Below, one piece after another: positions 46,776 through 57,491 of a stretch of 64,000 nucleotides of DNA. Source of the stretch: Dethiobacter alkaliphilus (GTDB taxonomy: Bacteria > Bacillota > Dethiobacteria > DTU022 > UBA8154). Positions within the stretch are counted from its first letter, which is position 1. Each line of letters begins with the position of its first letter. The position numbers and the translations under genes were made by a program. The stretch lies in the NCBI GenBank assembly GCA_016841605.1, contig JAENYV010000003.1, forward strand, positions 73,064-137,063, read 5' to 3'. The notes under the pieces were generated by a model, which worked only from the letters and a program-made list of their open reading frames with translations, ran no database searches and was not told the DNA's origin.

Positions 46776-48295
46776 ATGACTTTGCCATTACGACATATAT
46801 CGGTACGGGTGCCTTGGCATGACAGTGGTTGGAACGGTAAGATTTGCATGGATTCCAGGAACAATTCTGCGTGCATGTTTTTGCCAAGAATTCAGATGCA
46901 AAAAACATTCCCCTAATTGACAGGATTGACAGAGTGTTGATTGGCGCTACCACGGTTAAAAGAGTCGGCGAATTAGTTGAATACAAATACAAAACAAAGC
47001 ATCCCCCCCTCAGAAGTTCTTTCTGGGAAAGGCCCGTTTACCATGGATTAAATCCGAAGTATGATGAGGGGTTCATCCTCCCATACCAAGAGCTTATTGC
47101 GTTCCTGACTGACGAAAGCCAGGAAGAAATTGAGCAATATATCGCCTATGCTCCTAATTTCGAGGAGTTTTCATATGGATCCGAGCTCTTATCTCATGAC
47201 ACAGCCATAGATGCATTAATATCATTGAGAAACGCGCTCCACACCATTACTGAGAAACTGGGTACAAAACAAGCCTACCAGGGGCAATTTGCCTGGATAA
47301 ACGAAAAACTAAGTAACCTCTGGAATATGCGTGGGGCCTTTCCGGGCCTTGGCCCCGTATTGAGTGCCATGCAAGTGCCGGAAGGGAATATCGTTGCCTG
47401 GGAAATTGAAAAATATTTACGTCAGCAAGACGGCAAAATCCCAAAAACGGATCCATGGGACAAGGTATTAGAAGTATTACATGGGAAGGCAGACTGGTTA
47501 AGGCAGGACCTACGTGCATCTATAAGTAAATCGCTGGCAGGGGTTTGGGAAACAATGCCAAAGGAAAGAAAGGAATACCTGAAGCTCCTAAGCCGGTTAA
47601 ACATTAATAACGAGCAGGCGGAGTATTTCTATGAGAACCATAGTGAACATGATTACCTGAACAATATGTACTTGTTTTATGAGAATTCAATTTTAACCAA
47701 CCATCCCATCAGTATTGATGTTGTTGATAAAGCGGTTTACTTAAAAGAAAACCTCTTGAAAACTTTCCCCCTTCCTGAAAGTGCACAGGCTGATGGTTTA
47801 CACGATCATCGCAGGATCAGGGCTTTTGTGCTAAACACCCTTGAGTTGTCAGCCTGCCAGGGGCATTCCCTGCAAACCCAGGAACAGGTTATTTCTTCAA
47901 TTAATGAGCGGGATAAAGAAAACCCCCTTTCTGTCACGCGGGATATTCTCAATTACACAGAAAAATTCTTCGCAGATAAAATTAAGATTGAGCAGGTGCA
48001 AAGTGAAGGGGATTCAGGTTATAAGTATTATAAACTATCCCGTTATGCTGATTATAAAAAAATAATTTACAATACGGTATTTAATAGAGTACATAAAGCA
48101 AGACGGATTAATGTAACAATCAACTGGCAGGACCTACTGGATTTAGAAATCAAAGCAAAGGAAAGCCCCTCTGACCGGGAACGTCAGAAAGAAGACCGTG
48201 CCCGCAAGGAAAAACTGGCAACACTCGCAGAGATCAGCCAATCCCGCTTTTCCATTATTATTGGTCCGGCAGGCACGGGTAAAACAACGCTCTAA
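46776..48295 (+). pseudogene. RecD-like helicase, N-terminal part (frameshifted and cut after Walker A)
   Basis: An ATG at 46776 after AAGGAA opens LPLRHISVRVPWHDSGWNG, NNSACMFLPRI, then the frame meets a TAA at 46914. The rest of the protein continues in another frame from about 46890 (KNSDAKNIPLIDRIDRVLIG ... WERPVYHG) for ~470 codons up to IIIGPAGTGKTTL and a TAA at 48295. This is the large N-terminal region plus the Walker A loop of a big helicase; the motor domain is missing beyond it. Its C-terminal part lies inverted just to the right, fused to Res. Such helicases occur in defence loci. Confidence 0.8.
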
Positions 48296-48349
48296 TAGCA
48301 GTTTCTCCTCCAGGTCATTGACACTGAACCATTCCACGAATTTCAGGTT

Positions 48350-51300
48350 TTACCAGTTTTTACTCTTGTGCTGAACAATTTCCTCGAAGATATCCTCTTC
48401 TTTCCTAACCAATGAACTGCTGAACCACTGACTGAGGCGCACATCAATCCTGTCTTGTGGCATCCCTCCATCCCCGGGGGAACCTTTTTGTTGCCTGAAT
48501 ATCTCTTTCAGTTCATGTTCCTGTGTGGCCTGTTTGTAAGGAACAATCCCGTTGTGTGCATACCATTCCTTTTTCATCTCCCATTTTTTCCGATAGCCAT
48601 CATGGGCAAGCATTCCCAGGTGTTCCCAGTAAAACACAACACCAAGTTCCCTGTTTTCAATCGTAAAATCAGGGTGTATGGTAATACCCCGGGCGTCGCA
48701 GATTGGCTGTTCATAGGTGTAGGGTACTTGCTGGTAAAACAACTGATCGGCAATGATTACTTCAGATTTTGAGATCATAAATTCGCCCAGGGCGGATATT
48801 TGGACATAATTTCTGTCATAGTAGCGTTTCTTTATCTCTTTTAGTGCCGGTGTGCTGAATATATCAGTAAGCCGGCGGCCCGTTTCGCTGAATCCATCGT
48901 TTGTATATTTTTTGAAATCTTTAATATCACCTTGATGGAAAATTATGATACGGTCCTCCTGGCGGGTTAGGGCCGTATATAGCAGCTCGCGGCTCAAGAG
49001 CCTGCATGGATTGGGGAGAATGAGAAAAACGGTCTTAAAGCCGCTGCCCTGTGATTTGTGCACGGTAATGGCATAGGCAAGTTCAAATTCAATATCACCG
49101 TCTTCCCTGAAATCGGCTTCCTTTAAAGCATAGGCGTAGCCCGGTTGTGAGGAAAACTCGATCTGAACATTTGGGGGATCGTTGAACAACTTCTTCGCAC
49201 AAGTTATCTTAGCTTCCTCAATATCGTCGGTACGAGTCATTTCACCGAATTTTGTTGATTGCATACTGCCTTTTGTTTCTACAATAAAGAAGATATGCTT
49301 CACCGCGCCCTTCTTAAATGAAATGGCCCAGTCCGGGGAGTAATTGCCAACGGGTGTCGGGATATAAAACCCACGCGGCCCCCTCGGCAGTTTGGCATAG
49401 ACTATCACCTCGTCGGCAGCGTCCAAGTCTTCGGCGAATTGCCTCTCGATGCTGTTGGCCGAAGTACCGTCCGTAAAGATATAATCTTGAATGGCGTTTT
49501 TTGCCTTGAAGGCCTTGGCGTATTCATCGGAAGCCCGGCTCATATTAAAGATGTCCTGAGAATACGGTTCTTCCGCACTCGGAGCATAGGTGATATGCTC
49601 CACGACTACAGAAGCTTTTTGACGATTAATAATGCCTGCGGTCCTGCTGATGAATTCCTCCGGATTTTCGCAGAACAACCATAGCTTCTCAGGCAAGATG
49701 CCTTTGAGTATTGCCGTGATCGTTCGGCGCGTAAGGGTTGCTCTTTCCGCTATTTTGCCAATAAGGTCATACTCGGCATGGCCGCCTTGGGCACTGTCAA
49801 GTTTTTTTGTCTCTGTACGCTTCACGTTAAATTCTATGCCTTCTTGTTCGCCTCGAGTAATGCTATAGGAAAGCCGGGCAACTCTCAATTCTGCATTGAT
49901 GGCAGCGATGGACTTCTGAATAAGTTCGTCGCTGACAAACTCCACTGTGTAAGCATATTTTTTGTTAATTCGATCCCACAGTTCCTTAAAGTCCTTCCAG
50001 TTTTCATTCAGTGGATTGTCTTTAACCTTCGTTTCATGTCCGTTGCCTGCCATATCTTTCAGAATACTTGGGTCGAAAATAGCTTGTACCAGCTTGTGGA
50101 TGCTCTCGGAAAGCGGTTCAAGTTCCGGTTTTAACGGTTCAAAGTTACCCGTCTCTGCGGCAGCGCGGTAAGTGTCCGTAATACCGCCGTTGTCGTCAAC
50201 ATAATAGTTGCGGACAAGATAGTGGTATATTGCGGTGGCCTCTGCTTTCGAAATTGTATGTATGTTGTCACCGATATTAATGCTTTTACCGCTAAAATAC
50301 TCAATGCTCGCTTTCGTCGGGCGTTCATAAATATCGGCTATGATTTCACTCTGCAATTCCGCAACAAATTTGGTATAGCTTTCGCTTGCAACAACGGTCA
50401 GCATATTCACGCTGTGAACGAGGTCGTCTCCGCAAACTTCTAAATCCTGCCGTTCACCGGTGCTATTCACGCAAAGGCGCATGCCTCGCCCCACTTCCTG
50501 CCGTTTTGTTGTAGCGCTGTCGGAATGCTTCAAGGTGCATATCTGAAACACATTGGGGTTATCCCAGCCTTCCCGCAGAGCGGAGTGAGAGAAAATAAAC
50601 CGGGTCGGCTCATCAAAGGAGAGCAGCCGCTCTTTGTTCTTTAGGATGAGATCATAAGCAGAGATGTCGTCCGAAAACTCACTGCCGCGCTTGACTGTGC
50701 TGTTAACAGGGTGCCCTTTTTTATCTATGGAGAAATAGCCCCGGTGGGTGTCGGCGGCATCGATGCCTCGCAGATAGGCCTGATAAGCCGAAGGTACTAG
50801 CGTTAGCCGCTCGTTTAGTGCAGCGGTGTATTCTGCCTCGAAGATACGGCCATACTCACCGAGGACTTCCTCTCCTTCGTCACCATATTGGCGGTAATTC
50901 GCTACCTCATCGATGAAAAAGAGGGATAGGCACTTGATGCCCTGCTCAAACAGCTTTTCCTCCTTATCAAAATGTGAGGCTATTGTTTCGCGGATTTGGA
51001 TGCGGCGTATATCCCTCTCGTTGACATTACCGCTTGCTTCTCCTGTTGACAAGATATCACCATTTGAAAATTTAACCAGCGCACGTATCGGGTCGATTTC
51101 AGCGATGGAAATACCTTTATATTCTTCCAGCCCATTTGATGCGGTATAAAGGCTATCACCCGCGCCGAGTATATGAATCTCGCGTTTAATACCACTGCTG
51201 CGTATTACCTCAAATTCCAACCTAGCCCGGGGAGGCTTCTTGTGGTCGATTACAATAGCGGCAAGATACATATATCGATTTGTCCCGCTCAGGTTTTTTA

Positions 51301-51616
51301 ACTCGAAGCCCTTGACCTCGATTTTTTTAACAAGCTTCTTTTTATAAGCGTCAAGAGCGTCAAGGACATAAACAAGGTTGTGTGAGGTCTTATGCGTTGC
51401 CGAATAGTTCAGCGAGAACAACGGGTTGAAATTCTTCTTCAAAGCATTCTGTGTCGCTGCGCCGCCCATTTTTTGGGGCTCGTCCAGAATAATAATCGGG
51501 CGGTTTGCCTTGATGACATCGATGGGCCGGCGGGAGCCGAACTCATCCCGTTTGCTGTAGATAATTCTCGCTGCCTCGTTGCCCCTTCTTCCCTCGACAT
51601 TCTTAGCCTCATTCAT
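48350..51616 (-). pseudogene. Chimeric open frame: type III restriction subunit (Res) body fused to the C-terminal part of the RecD-like helicase
   Basis: 1088 codons without a stop. Residues 1 to ~815 are Res: RPIIILDEPQKMGG (DExx box), NYSATHKTSHNLVYVLDALD, HSALREGWDNPNVFQICTL, RQEVGRGMRLC, and the PD-ExK nuclease NYSPDWAISFKKG...FIVETKGS. From ~820 the sequence becomes helicase-C-like: ELAYAITVHKSQGSGFKTVF, LLSRELLYTALTRQEDRIII, then a nuclease-like tail (IHPDFTIENRELGVVFYWEH). The junction is near 49160. The Res part lacks its ATPase start, which lies in another frame upstream (51624-52150), so the original enzyme is dead; a fused protein could still be made from an internal start. Confidence 0.85.
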
Positions 51617-51623
51617 TGTCGTG

Positions 51624-52150
51624 TTAAATGCCTGGGTGTTGATTGATCATGACATTGATGCCGGAAGACTGGGAGAACTCGTCCAACTGGTGCAGGTTGA
51701 AGGAATTATAGACAAAAAACCGGGCCTTCATTCCATATGGTTCCATAAAATGTTCCTGTGTGATTTCAAAGGATTTCTTAATCCCTTCGCGGATGGCAAT
51801 GCTGGGCACGACGACGATGAACTTGCTCCAGCCATAAGCCTTGTAGAGCCCAAACATGGTCTTGATATAGACATAAGTTTTACCGGTGCCGGTTTCCATT
51901 TCCACATCAAGCGAAACGACACCAAGCCCGGGAACAAGCTCATTGGAAAGCTTAATATTATTTGCCATTTGAATATCACGGATATTTTTCAGAAGCTGTT
52001 CCTTGGCTAGTTCTACGTCCGCGTTTCTATAAGCGGCTTCAAGTATTTCAATTTCTTCGACAGTTAATTCATTGCGTGTGTTATAGTATTTATTCCAGAG
52101 TTTTTTGCGTTTTTGCTCTTCGGTCTCATCGAATAAGCTTGATTGCGGCT
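51624..52150 (-). pseudogene. Res, Walker A segment (separate frame, between IS3 and the frameshift)
   Basis: Reads [59 protein letters not shown] (Walker A), [20 protein letters not shown], and ends SGINVMI. The next residues of the family (NTQAFNTT) are found in the following frame: a TGAT unit is duplicated at 51640-51647, causing a frameshift. The right end stops at the IS3 boundary. Confidence 0.85.
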
Positions 52151-52224
52151 TGACCCCCTGTCATTGGAGAATATACGTTTAAACTCTCAATCTTACTTAA
52201 AAATACTCTAATTTTGAGCAGCCG

Positions 52225-52345
52225 CCCTTGACATGGGGCCCCTGGTGTCCATGTTTCATAGGGCCAGTCAGGGCCAGCTGCAGCTAACGCTTTGTGGCCC
52301 ATTGCCGAAGGCAGGCTAACATGGACACCTTCCCCATGTCAAGGG
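52225..52345. repeat. Long imperfect hairpin in the non-coding tail of the IS3 element
   Basis: CCCTTGACATGGGG (52225-52238) and GGTGTCCATGTT (52244-52255) are complementary to CCCCATGTCAAGGG (52332-52345) and AACATGGACACC (52318-52329). It lies between the orfB stop and the IS end. Confidence 0.8.
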
Positions 52346-52363
52346 TCTTCGATAAACGGCTGC

Positions 52364-53179
52364 TTAAGCAACGAACTTTTTGCCTGTTATCTGCTTATTA
52401 ATAACAGCCTTGAAGTACTTAGCTGGGGCCATGTATCCGATACTGCCGTGCCGGCGGCGATTATTATAATAATCCATATATTCACTAATAACCCTGTATG
52501 CGTCAGTAAAACTGGAAAACTCATTTCTACTGTAACATTCGTCTTCCAGGATCGAATGGAAGGATTCAATATAGGCATTCATATTAGGTGTTTTTACCGG
52601 GATTCTTTCATGCGTTAGCTTCCATTTCCAACATGTTTCTTGAAATATCTTAGCTGTAAACTGGGAGCCATTATCTGTCCTTATGATCGGTAACTCCATA
52701 CCGGGTTTCAATCCCCGCTTCTTAAGTGAATTAATAAGCACTGCACAAGCATCTTTAGCTTTTGCACTTAGCCCAAGGTGATAGTCAATCACTGAGCGGT
52801 CATATACGTCGATAAGGGATAGCTGGAAAAAGAACCTGTCAATACCTGCTATATACCCATACTTCAAATCCATCTGCCAGTGCTGGTTTGGAGCAGTAAC
52901 TTTCTCTCGTTTGGCTAGTTTTCTCGGACGAAACGGATATATCTTACGTTGAGGTCGCAAGACGTTAAGTTCTTTGCAGAGCCTGTAAGTTTTCTTGTTA
53001 TTTATAATAAGCTGATAGTCTTCTTGCAAGGTTATGTTGATTTTCTTATAGCCATAGGGAAAACCATCCCCGGCAATTATATCTTTAATAAAATCTTTTA
53101 TTGTGTCATCGGGGACTTTTTTCCCTTTTGAATTTACTGAGTAACCTGGAATCTTGCGTCCCGGTTGCTTTTTAGACAA
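52364..53179 (-). CDS. IS3-family transposase OrfB (DDE integrase)
   Basis: 271 codons from the first start-like codon; the frame is open upstream to at least 53325 (PSVADRVAIAKRWIEKGYHS...), overlapping orfA, so the true product is likely made by frameshifting from orfA. Catalytic residues: Asp in HWQMDLKYGYIAG, Asp in PIIRTDNGSQFTAKIF and Glu in NMNAYIESFHSILEDE. It ends YFKAVINKQITGKKFVA. It looks intact. Confidence 0.93.
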   Translation of the reverse strand: MSKKQPGRKIPGYSVNSKGKKVPDDTIKDFIKDIIAGDGFPYGYKKINITLQEDYQLIINNKKTYRLCKELNVLRPQRKIYPFRPRKLAKREKVTAPNQHWQMDLKYGYIAGIDRFFFQLSLIDVYDRSVIDYHLGLSAKAKDACAVLINSLKKRGLKPGMELPIIRTDNGSQFTAKIFQETCWKWKLTHERIPVKTPNMNAYIESFHSILEDECYSRNEFSSFTDAYRVISEYMDYYNNRRRHGSIGYMAPAKYFKAVINKQITGKKFVA

Positions 53180-53307
53180 ACCTTGATTAAAGGCAGTTTC
53201 GTTAATTTTATGGTAGTAGGTGGATGAAGCAAGACCGACAGAGTTAAGGACTATAGAAGAATGATAGCCCTTTTCTATCCACCTTTTAGCTATAGCAACC
53301 CTGTCGG

Positions 53308-53622
53308 CTACCGAGGGTTTGGAATATCTCTTAATTCTCTTAAAATAGCCAGCTCCAGCTCTTTATCAGCAAGAAGGCGTTTTAACCTGTCATTTTCAGT
53401 GCTAATTTCTCTAAGTTGCCTTTGCATAGCTTTCTGGCGATCATCCTTAGCTCTGGGCAATGGTTTAACTGTACCATGTTTCCGATACTTATTTAACCAA
53501 GTATGAATAGTGTTAGAAGAAATCTCATGTCGGCGAGCTACTAAAGCCACATTACCTGTTTCTTGACACTCCTTAATAATCAATTCTTTGAATTCATCAC
53601 TATACTGTTTGTTGTTTTTCAT
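53308..53622 (-). CDS. IS3-family OrfA (helix-turn-helix protein)
   Basis: 104 residues: YSDEFKELIIKECQETGNVA, RRHEISSNTIHTWLNKYRKH (helix-turn-helix) and a C-terminal leucine-zipper-like stretch REISTENDRLKRLLADKELE. It recognises the IS ends and is the upstream partner for the OrfAB fusion. The overlap with the orfB frame near 53310-53345 fits programmed -1 frameshifting; I did not pin down the slippery site. Confidence 0.93.
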   Translation of the reverse strand: MKNNKQYSDEFKELIIKECQETGNVALVARRHEISSNTIHTWLNKYRKHGTVKPLPRAKDDRQKAMQRQLREISTENDRLKRLLADKELELAILRELRDIPNPR

Positions 53623-53696
53623 TAAAACCTACCCCCTATTAAAATGTTAACATATTAAACGTGTTTTCTCCAAATTCTTTAGGGGGCTAAATAGAT

Positions 53697-53845
53697 TGCT
53701 CATATTTTTGCTCGCTTGGTCCCTTGCGTTTGCCGAGGTCGAGTCGGTACTTGCTCATACCTTGATTTGGCTGTCCTGCAAATACCTTGACTACGCTTTC
53801 GGCGGCTTCTGTTTGGAAAGGCTGTATTTTAAACTGAAATTTCAT
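53697..53845 (-). pseudogene. Res, first ~49 codons (cut off by the IS3 element)
   Basis: The ATG at 53845 comes directly after the mod stop. It reads MKFQFKIQPFQTEAAESVVK, VFAGQPNQGMSKYRLDLGKR and then runs into the IS end with a TAG. This is the start of the type III restriction subunit whose remainder lies at 52150-48350. Confidence 0.85.
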
Positions 53846-54376
53846 TTACAGCACCCTCCTTATTGTGCTCGGACTATAGGTGGAGAACACCTGCTCAAAG
53901 TTTACCATTGCACTGTCGCTCAAGAAACTACTGTCGCGGAACACAGCGTAGTACGGTTTTTTCTTTGCAATTTCTATAATAAGGGCGGTATCAACCCTGC
54001 CAAAGCAGGCAATAAGGTAATTGTCGTTGACATAGAACGTTTTGTCCTCCTGGTTGATTTTCGCCGAAGGCGGTATACCAAGGTCAAGCATAACCTGGAA
54101 AAGCAAGTCCTCATCTGAACGAGCGGGTTTGATATTATCCATGAAGCCCTCGATATCAAAGTTCAACTGAGCGTACCCTTCAGGTGTATAGTACACATTT
54201 TTCATATTGCTGCTGTCGAGTTTGAGAACACGGAAACCGATGTCTAAATTTTCAATACTCTCTTTGTCTTTGTTTTCTTCTTTGGTTTTCTTTCCTGCAC
54301 GGCGGATACGTTCTTTGCCAATTTCGCAGATTGTCTTGTATCCGGCTTTTGAGCTGCTGCACTGTCTTCTTGGCAT
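53846..54376 (-). pseudogene. Type III DNA methylase (Mod), C-terminal part after a frameshift
   Basis: Reads ICEIGKERIRRAGKKTKEEN, IGFRVLKLDSSNMKNVYYTP, DEDLLFQVMLDLGIPPSAKI, YLIACFGRVDTALIIEIAKK and FEQVFSTYSPSTIRRVL, the usual C-terminus of type III Mod proteins. The true sequence enters from the neighbouring frame at about 54360. The stop is adjacent to the res start, as in intact mod-res operons. Confidence 0.85.
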
Positions 54377-54745
54377 ACTTCTGGCAATTGTACCAAAATA
54401 AATTTGCGCTTCCCGTCGTCTTCTGTGTTAAGTTGCATTACTGCGTGTGCGGTCGTGCCACTACCGGAGAAAAAATCAAGGACAATATCATAACTGGTTG
54501 TTGATAACTGCATGCAGCGTTTTATCGTACCAATAGGTTTAGGGTTATTGAATATTGTCTTTTCAAATGCTAAATCAATAAATTGTTCTGTTCCGCGTTC
54601 ACTATTTACATCTTTATATGTCCATGAACTTATCGGCTTTAGCAACTCTCTACCCTCTAGGTAATCTTTTACCATAATACCCCATATTTTTCGAGTTGGC
54701 ATATACTTAGGTATTAGTTTGTTGATATTAGAAATAGTGAAAATA
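54244..54745 (-). pseudogene. Type III DNA methylase (Mod), SAM-binding segment, N-terminus lost
   Basis: Homology starts near 54745 (IPKYMPTRKIWGIMVKDYLE) and includes the SAM-binding motif DIVLDFFSGSGTTAHAVMQL and KFILVQLPEVCQ. It then leaves frame at ~54360. The target-recognition region and the catalytic DPPY segment are absent, replaced by the truncated helicase gene. The methylase cannot be functional. Confidence 0.85.
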
Positions 54746-56513
54746 GCAGAACTTTTTTGTTGCCCTGATTGAACGGGTGCTGAATTTTCTCAGATATAAG
54801 CTGAAGAAGTGTCTGCAGCTTTGTGTCGTGTTCTGGTGTGATGTCTTTTATCATCAAGATTAGTAATTTCAGGGTTTCAGAGTCCTCGATAAGCTTTTTA
54901 CGCCAGGATATGTAGTCCATATCACCAAGGTCAATATCAATCTTCTTAGTGCCACCTGTAAAGAAGTTAGTATTTTGGTCATCGTCATCAAAGTCATTTT
55001 CGGAGAGTTCTCTAGCGCTTATTACCTTCCTGCTGCCCCTCTCATAGTTGTCTATCTCAGCAATCTTATCATCAATAAGGCTTTTTACCCTCTGGATTGT
55101 GATATTAAAGGATGCCACTGAGCTCTCAAGTCGCTTCAAAAGATTAATGCACATCAGTCGGCGAATACCGATTTCACGCCCAGCACGGTCAATATTCACA
55201 TTTGGGTCGATATATTTTGCCCGTTTGCTATCGAGCAAGAAATCCGTAGGGATATAGACGGCTAAATTCAGCCCCATTAGCTGCTCGTAAATTATGTCAT
55301 AGTCAATAGCGGAGGGCAGGTTGGTTAGTTTTGGACGAAGGGCTATTGGCTTCATCCTTTCCGGAAATTTTCCTATCTCCTCAATATTGTAGTAATTTTC
55401 GATATGCTTACGGGAACGGGCAATGGTTACACTGTCAAGCATGGTGAAAAAGTCAAAATCAAGGTCGCGGAGAAGGTTTTCGGTGGTGCGCTCTTTGGCT
55501 TCAAGCCTACACCATTTATTAAAGGCGGTTTGGGCGTTACGAAAGATAACATCAATAGGTTTTGTCGTATCCAGTTTATCATTTATGAGTGCGGGGTTAC
55601 CCTCATAGGCAAGTTCAAGCTGATGCCGTAAATCAGAAAAGCCATTGTTTACAGGTGTCGCTGAAAGCATCAGCACCTTTGTTTTGACACCTTTGCGGAT
55701 AACCTTATTGAGCAGTTGAAGATAGCGGTTCTCACGCTTGTCAGCACCCCGCCCGTAATAGTCCCCACCATTACGAAAATTATGACTTTCATCGATAACG
55801 ATTAGGTCATAGTTACTCCAGTTAAATTTAGAAAGGTCTATAATGCCGGAAAAGCCGCTTTCCCTAGACAAATCCGTGTGGTAAAGCACATCGTAGCGCA
55901 GAAAGTCTGTGAAAATAGGATTATTCAGGTAATTTTCTTTAAATGTGTACCAGTTATCACCAAGTTTTTTTGGGCAGAGGACGAGTACAGTGCGATTACG
56001 CAGTTCGTAGTATTTGATTACCGCAAGGGCGGTAAAGGTCTTGCCGAGACCGACGCTATCGGCAAGAATACAACCATTATACCTTTCCAGTTTGTTGATA
56101 ATCGCGAGGGTCGCATCTTTTTGGAAGGCGTACAGCTTGTTCCAGATTTTTGTTTCCTTGAAGCCCGTTGCCTCATTTGGCAGAACATCCTCGTTGATAT
56201 CCGCAAGAAACTCGCTGAAGATATTGTAAATAGCAACAAAGTAAACGAACTCCGGCGAGTTCTCATTGTAAGCGGCAGTGATGCCGTCGATGACTTGCTC
56301 GGTCACGTCCTGCAGCAGCTTTTTGTCGTTCCAAATCATATTGAAACTATCGAGGAACTGGCGACTTTCTAAATGGGCAAATTTAATCGTTTGCACAACA
56401 ATATTGTTGCCACGTTCACAGCCTAGGTCTGAGGTGGTAAAGCCGTTGATCGGTGTATACGAGAATCCGCCGTCAGCCTGCTTTACGTCGAGGAAGGTGT
56501 TGATCAAATCCAC
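54714..56513 (-). pseudogene. SNF2/DEAD-type helicase, motor domain, C-terminus truncated
   Basis: 599 codons: INGFTTSDLGCERGNN, YAFQKDATLAIINKLERYNG, ILADSVGLGKTFTALAVIKY (Walker A), YDLIVIDESHNFRNGGDYYG (DEAH-like), TKVLMLSATPVNNGFSDLRH (motif III). It ends KKVLLFSLFLISTN near 54714, where an intact protein would enter the second RecA-like lobe; instead the sequence passes into mod. The N-terminal phospholipase-D-like region is in another frame upstream. Confidence 0.85.
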
Positions 56514-56830
56514 GCTGCAAATTCACGGGCAATTACTTTCTGGGTTAATTTGTTTCGCAGCTTGACTTCGAACTCCGTGCCGTAAAGTGAGCGCTCGCGG
56601 TTAAGCCGAGGAATATAAAATTCCCGTTTCTCTTTCGGAGCTTTTTCCTGCAAGAATGTCGGTGAGGTGAAAATAAAGCGCAGCTCATCAATACCATCAA
56701 GTTGTTTTTTGAGAGCTTGGTAAGCATATATTGAAAAACAAGCGGCGGCTATCGAAAGCTTATCACCTTTCGATATTGTTGCCGCCAAGTCATCTTTAAC
56801 GGTTTTATTAATATTGTCGAGAATTTGCAT
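56504..56830 (-). pseudogene. PLD-like N-terminal region of the SNF2-type helicase (frameshifted)
   Basis: 108 codons from an ATG at 56830 after GAGG: MQILDNINKTVKDDLAATIS, KLSIAAACFSIYAYQALKKQ, LRFIFTSPTFLQEKAPKEKR, LYGTEFEVKLRNKLTQKVIA, then a stop at 56504. The helicase continues in the next frame (VDLINTFLDVKQADGG). Together they are one gene of the PLD-plus-SNF2 kind often found beside type III mod-res operons. Confidence 0.8.
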
Positions 56831-57007
56831 ATGTTTTTCCTCATTTACAACAAATATTACAGGTTACTTCGAATGAAAAAAGGTTTGCTTAGTTTAATAA
56901 AATCATAGAGGGAGATCGAGATTTCGCTTTTTAAAAAAAATGTTTGTTCAGCAGACTGCTCCTTGCCTGGTCAGCGGTGTAATGTTTAGAATTATTGTAT
57001 AACGTTT

Positions 57008-57124
57008 TTAAAATATGAATTCAAGTTCGTTTTTGTTGTAGAGCTGGGAAAGATATTTTAAAAATTCTTCTTTGATATCTTCTGCTAGTCCAGAGTCATC
57101 AAACCACTGTTTTAAATCTTTATT
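57008..57124 (-). pseudogene. Short coding remnant, C-terminus of an unknown protein
   Basis: 38 codons without a start: DLKQWFDDSGLAEDIKEEFL, KYLSQLYNKNELEFIF, stop. The amino-acid pattern is protein-like (amphipathic, charged) but I cannot assign it. It lies upstream of the dead helicase in the 1-kb gap 56831-57850. Confidence 0.3.
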
Positions 57125-57491
57125 TTAGTCAATGTGAGGGTAACAATAAAGATTCAATATGGTCTATATAGCCAAGGTAATAATATGTAATTCTGCAAAA
57201 ATAGGTCTATCCCTTTAACGAATGAAGTCATGTTTTGTCGAATAGCAAGAAAGGTATAGACAAAGCGATTTAATTTTGGACAGTTAAGAAAATAGTTTGA
57301 GAGAAGCGCTCATTGGCTAAGGGTAAAAGTTGTCTGTTAATTTAATTTGAAAGATAGCTTAGAAGAGCCATAATGGCATTTGTCCACTTTTCTTACCTTG
57401 TAGGCGATGGCTATCATTTTACAGAAAAATGTATGCTCTTAAACAAGAAAAGACCTGAAATCCTAAACGGGAGGGCTAAAAATTTATCTGC

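Larger units (their letters stand above)
52151..53689 (-). mobile_element. IS3-family insertion sequence inside the res gene
   Basis: About 1.54 kb carrying orfA and orfB. The ends read TGACCCCCTGTCATTGGAGA (from 52151 inward) and, from the other side, TAGCCCCCTAAAGAATTTGG followed by AGAAAACACGTTTAA; both share CCCCCT, TTGGAGAA and ACGTTTAA, so they are the terminal inverted repeats. I could not find an obvious target duplication. Res coding sequence lies on both sides. Exact end bases are uncertain by one or two. Confidence 0.85.
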
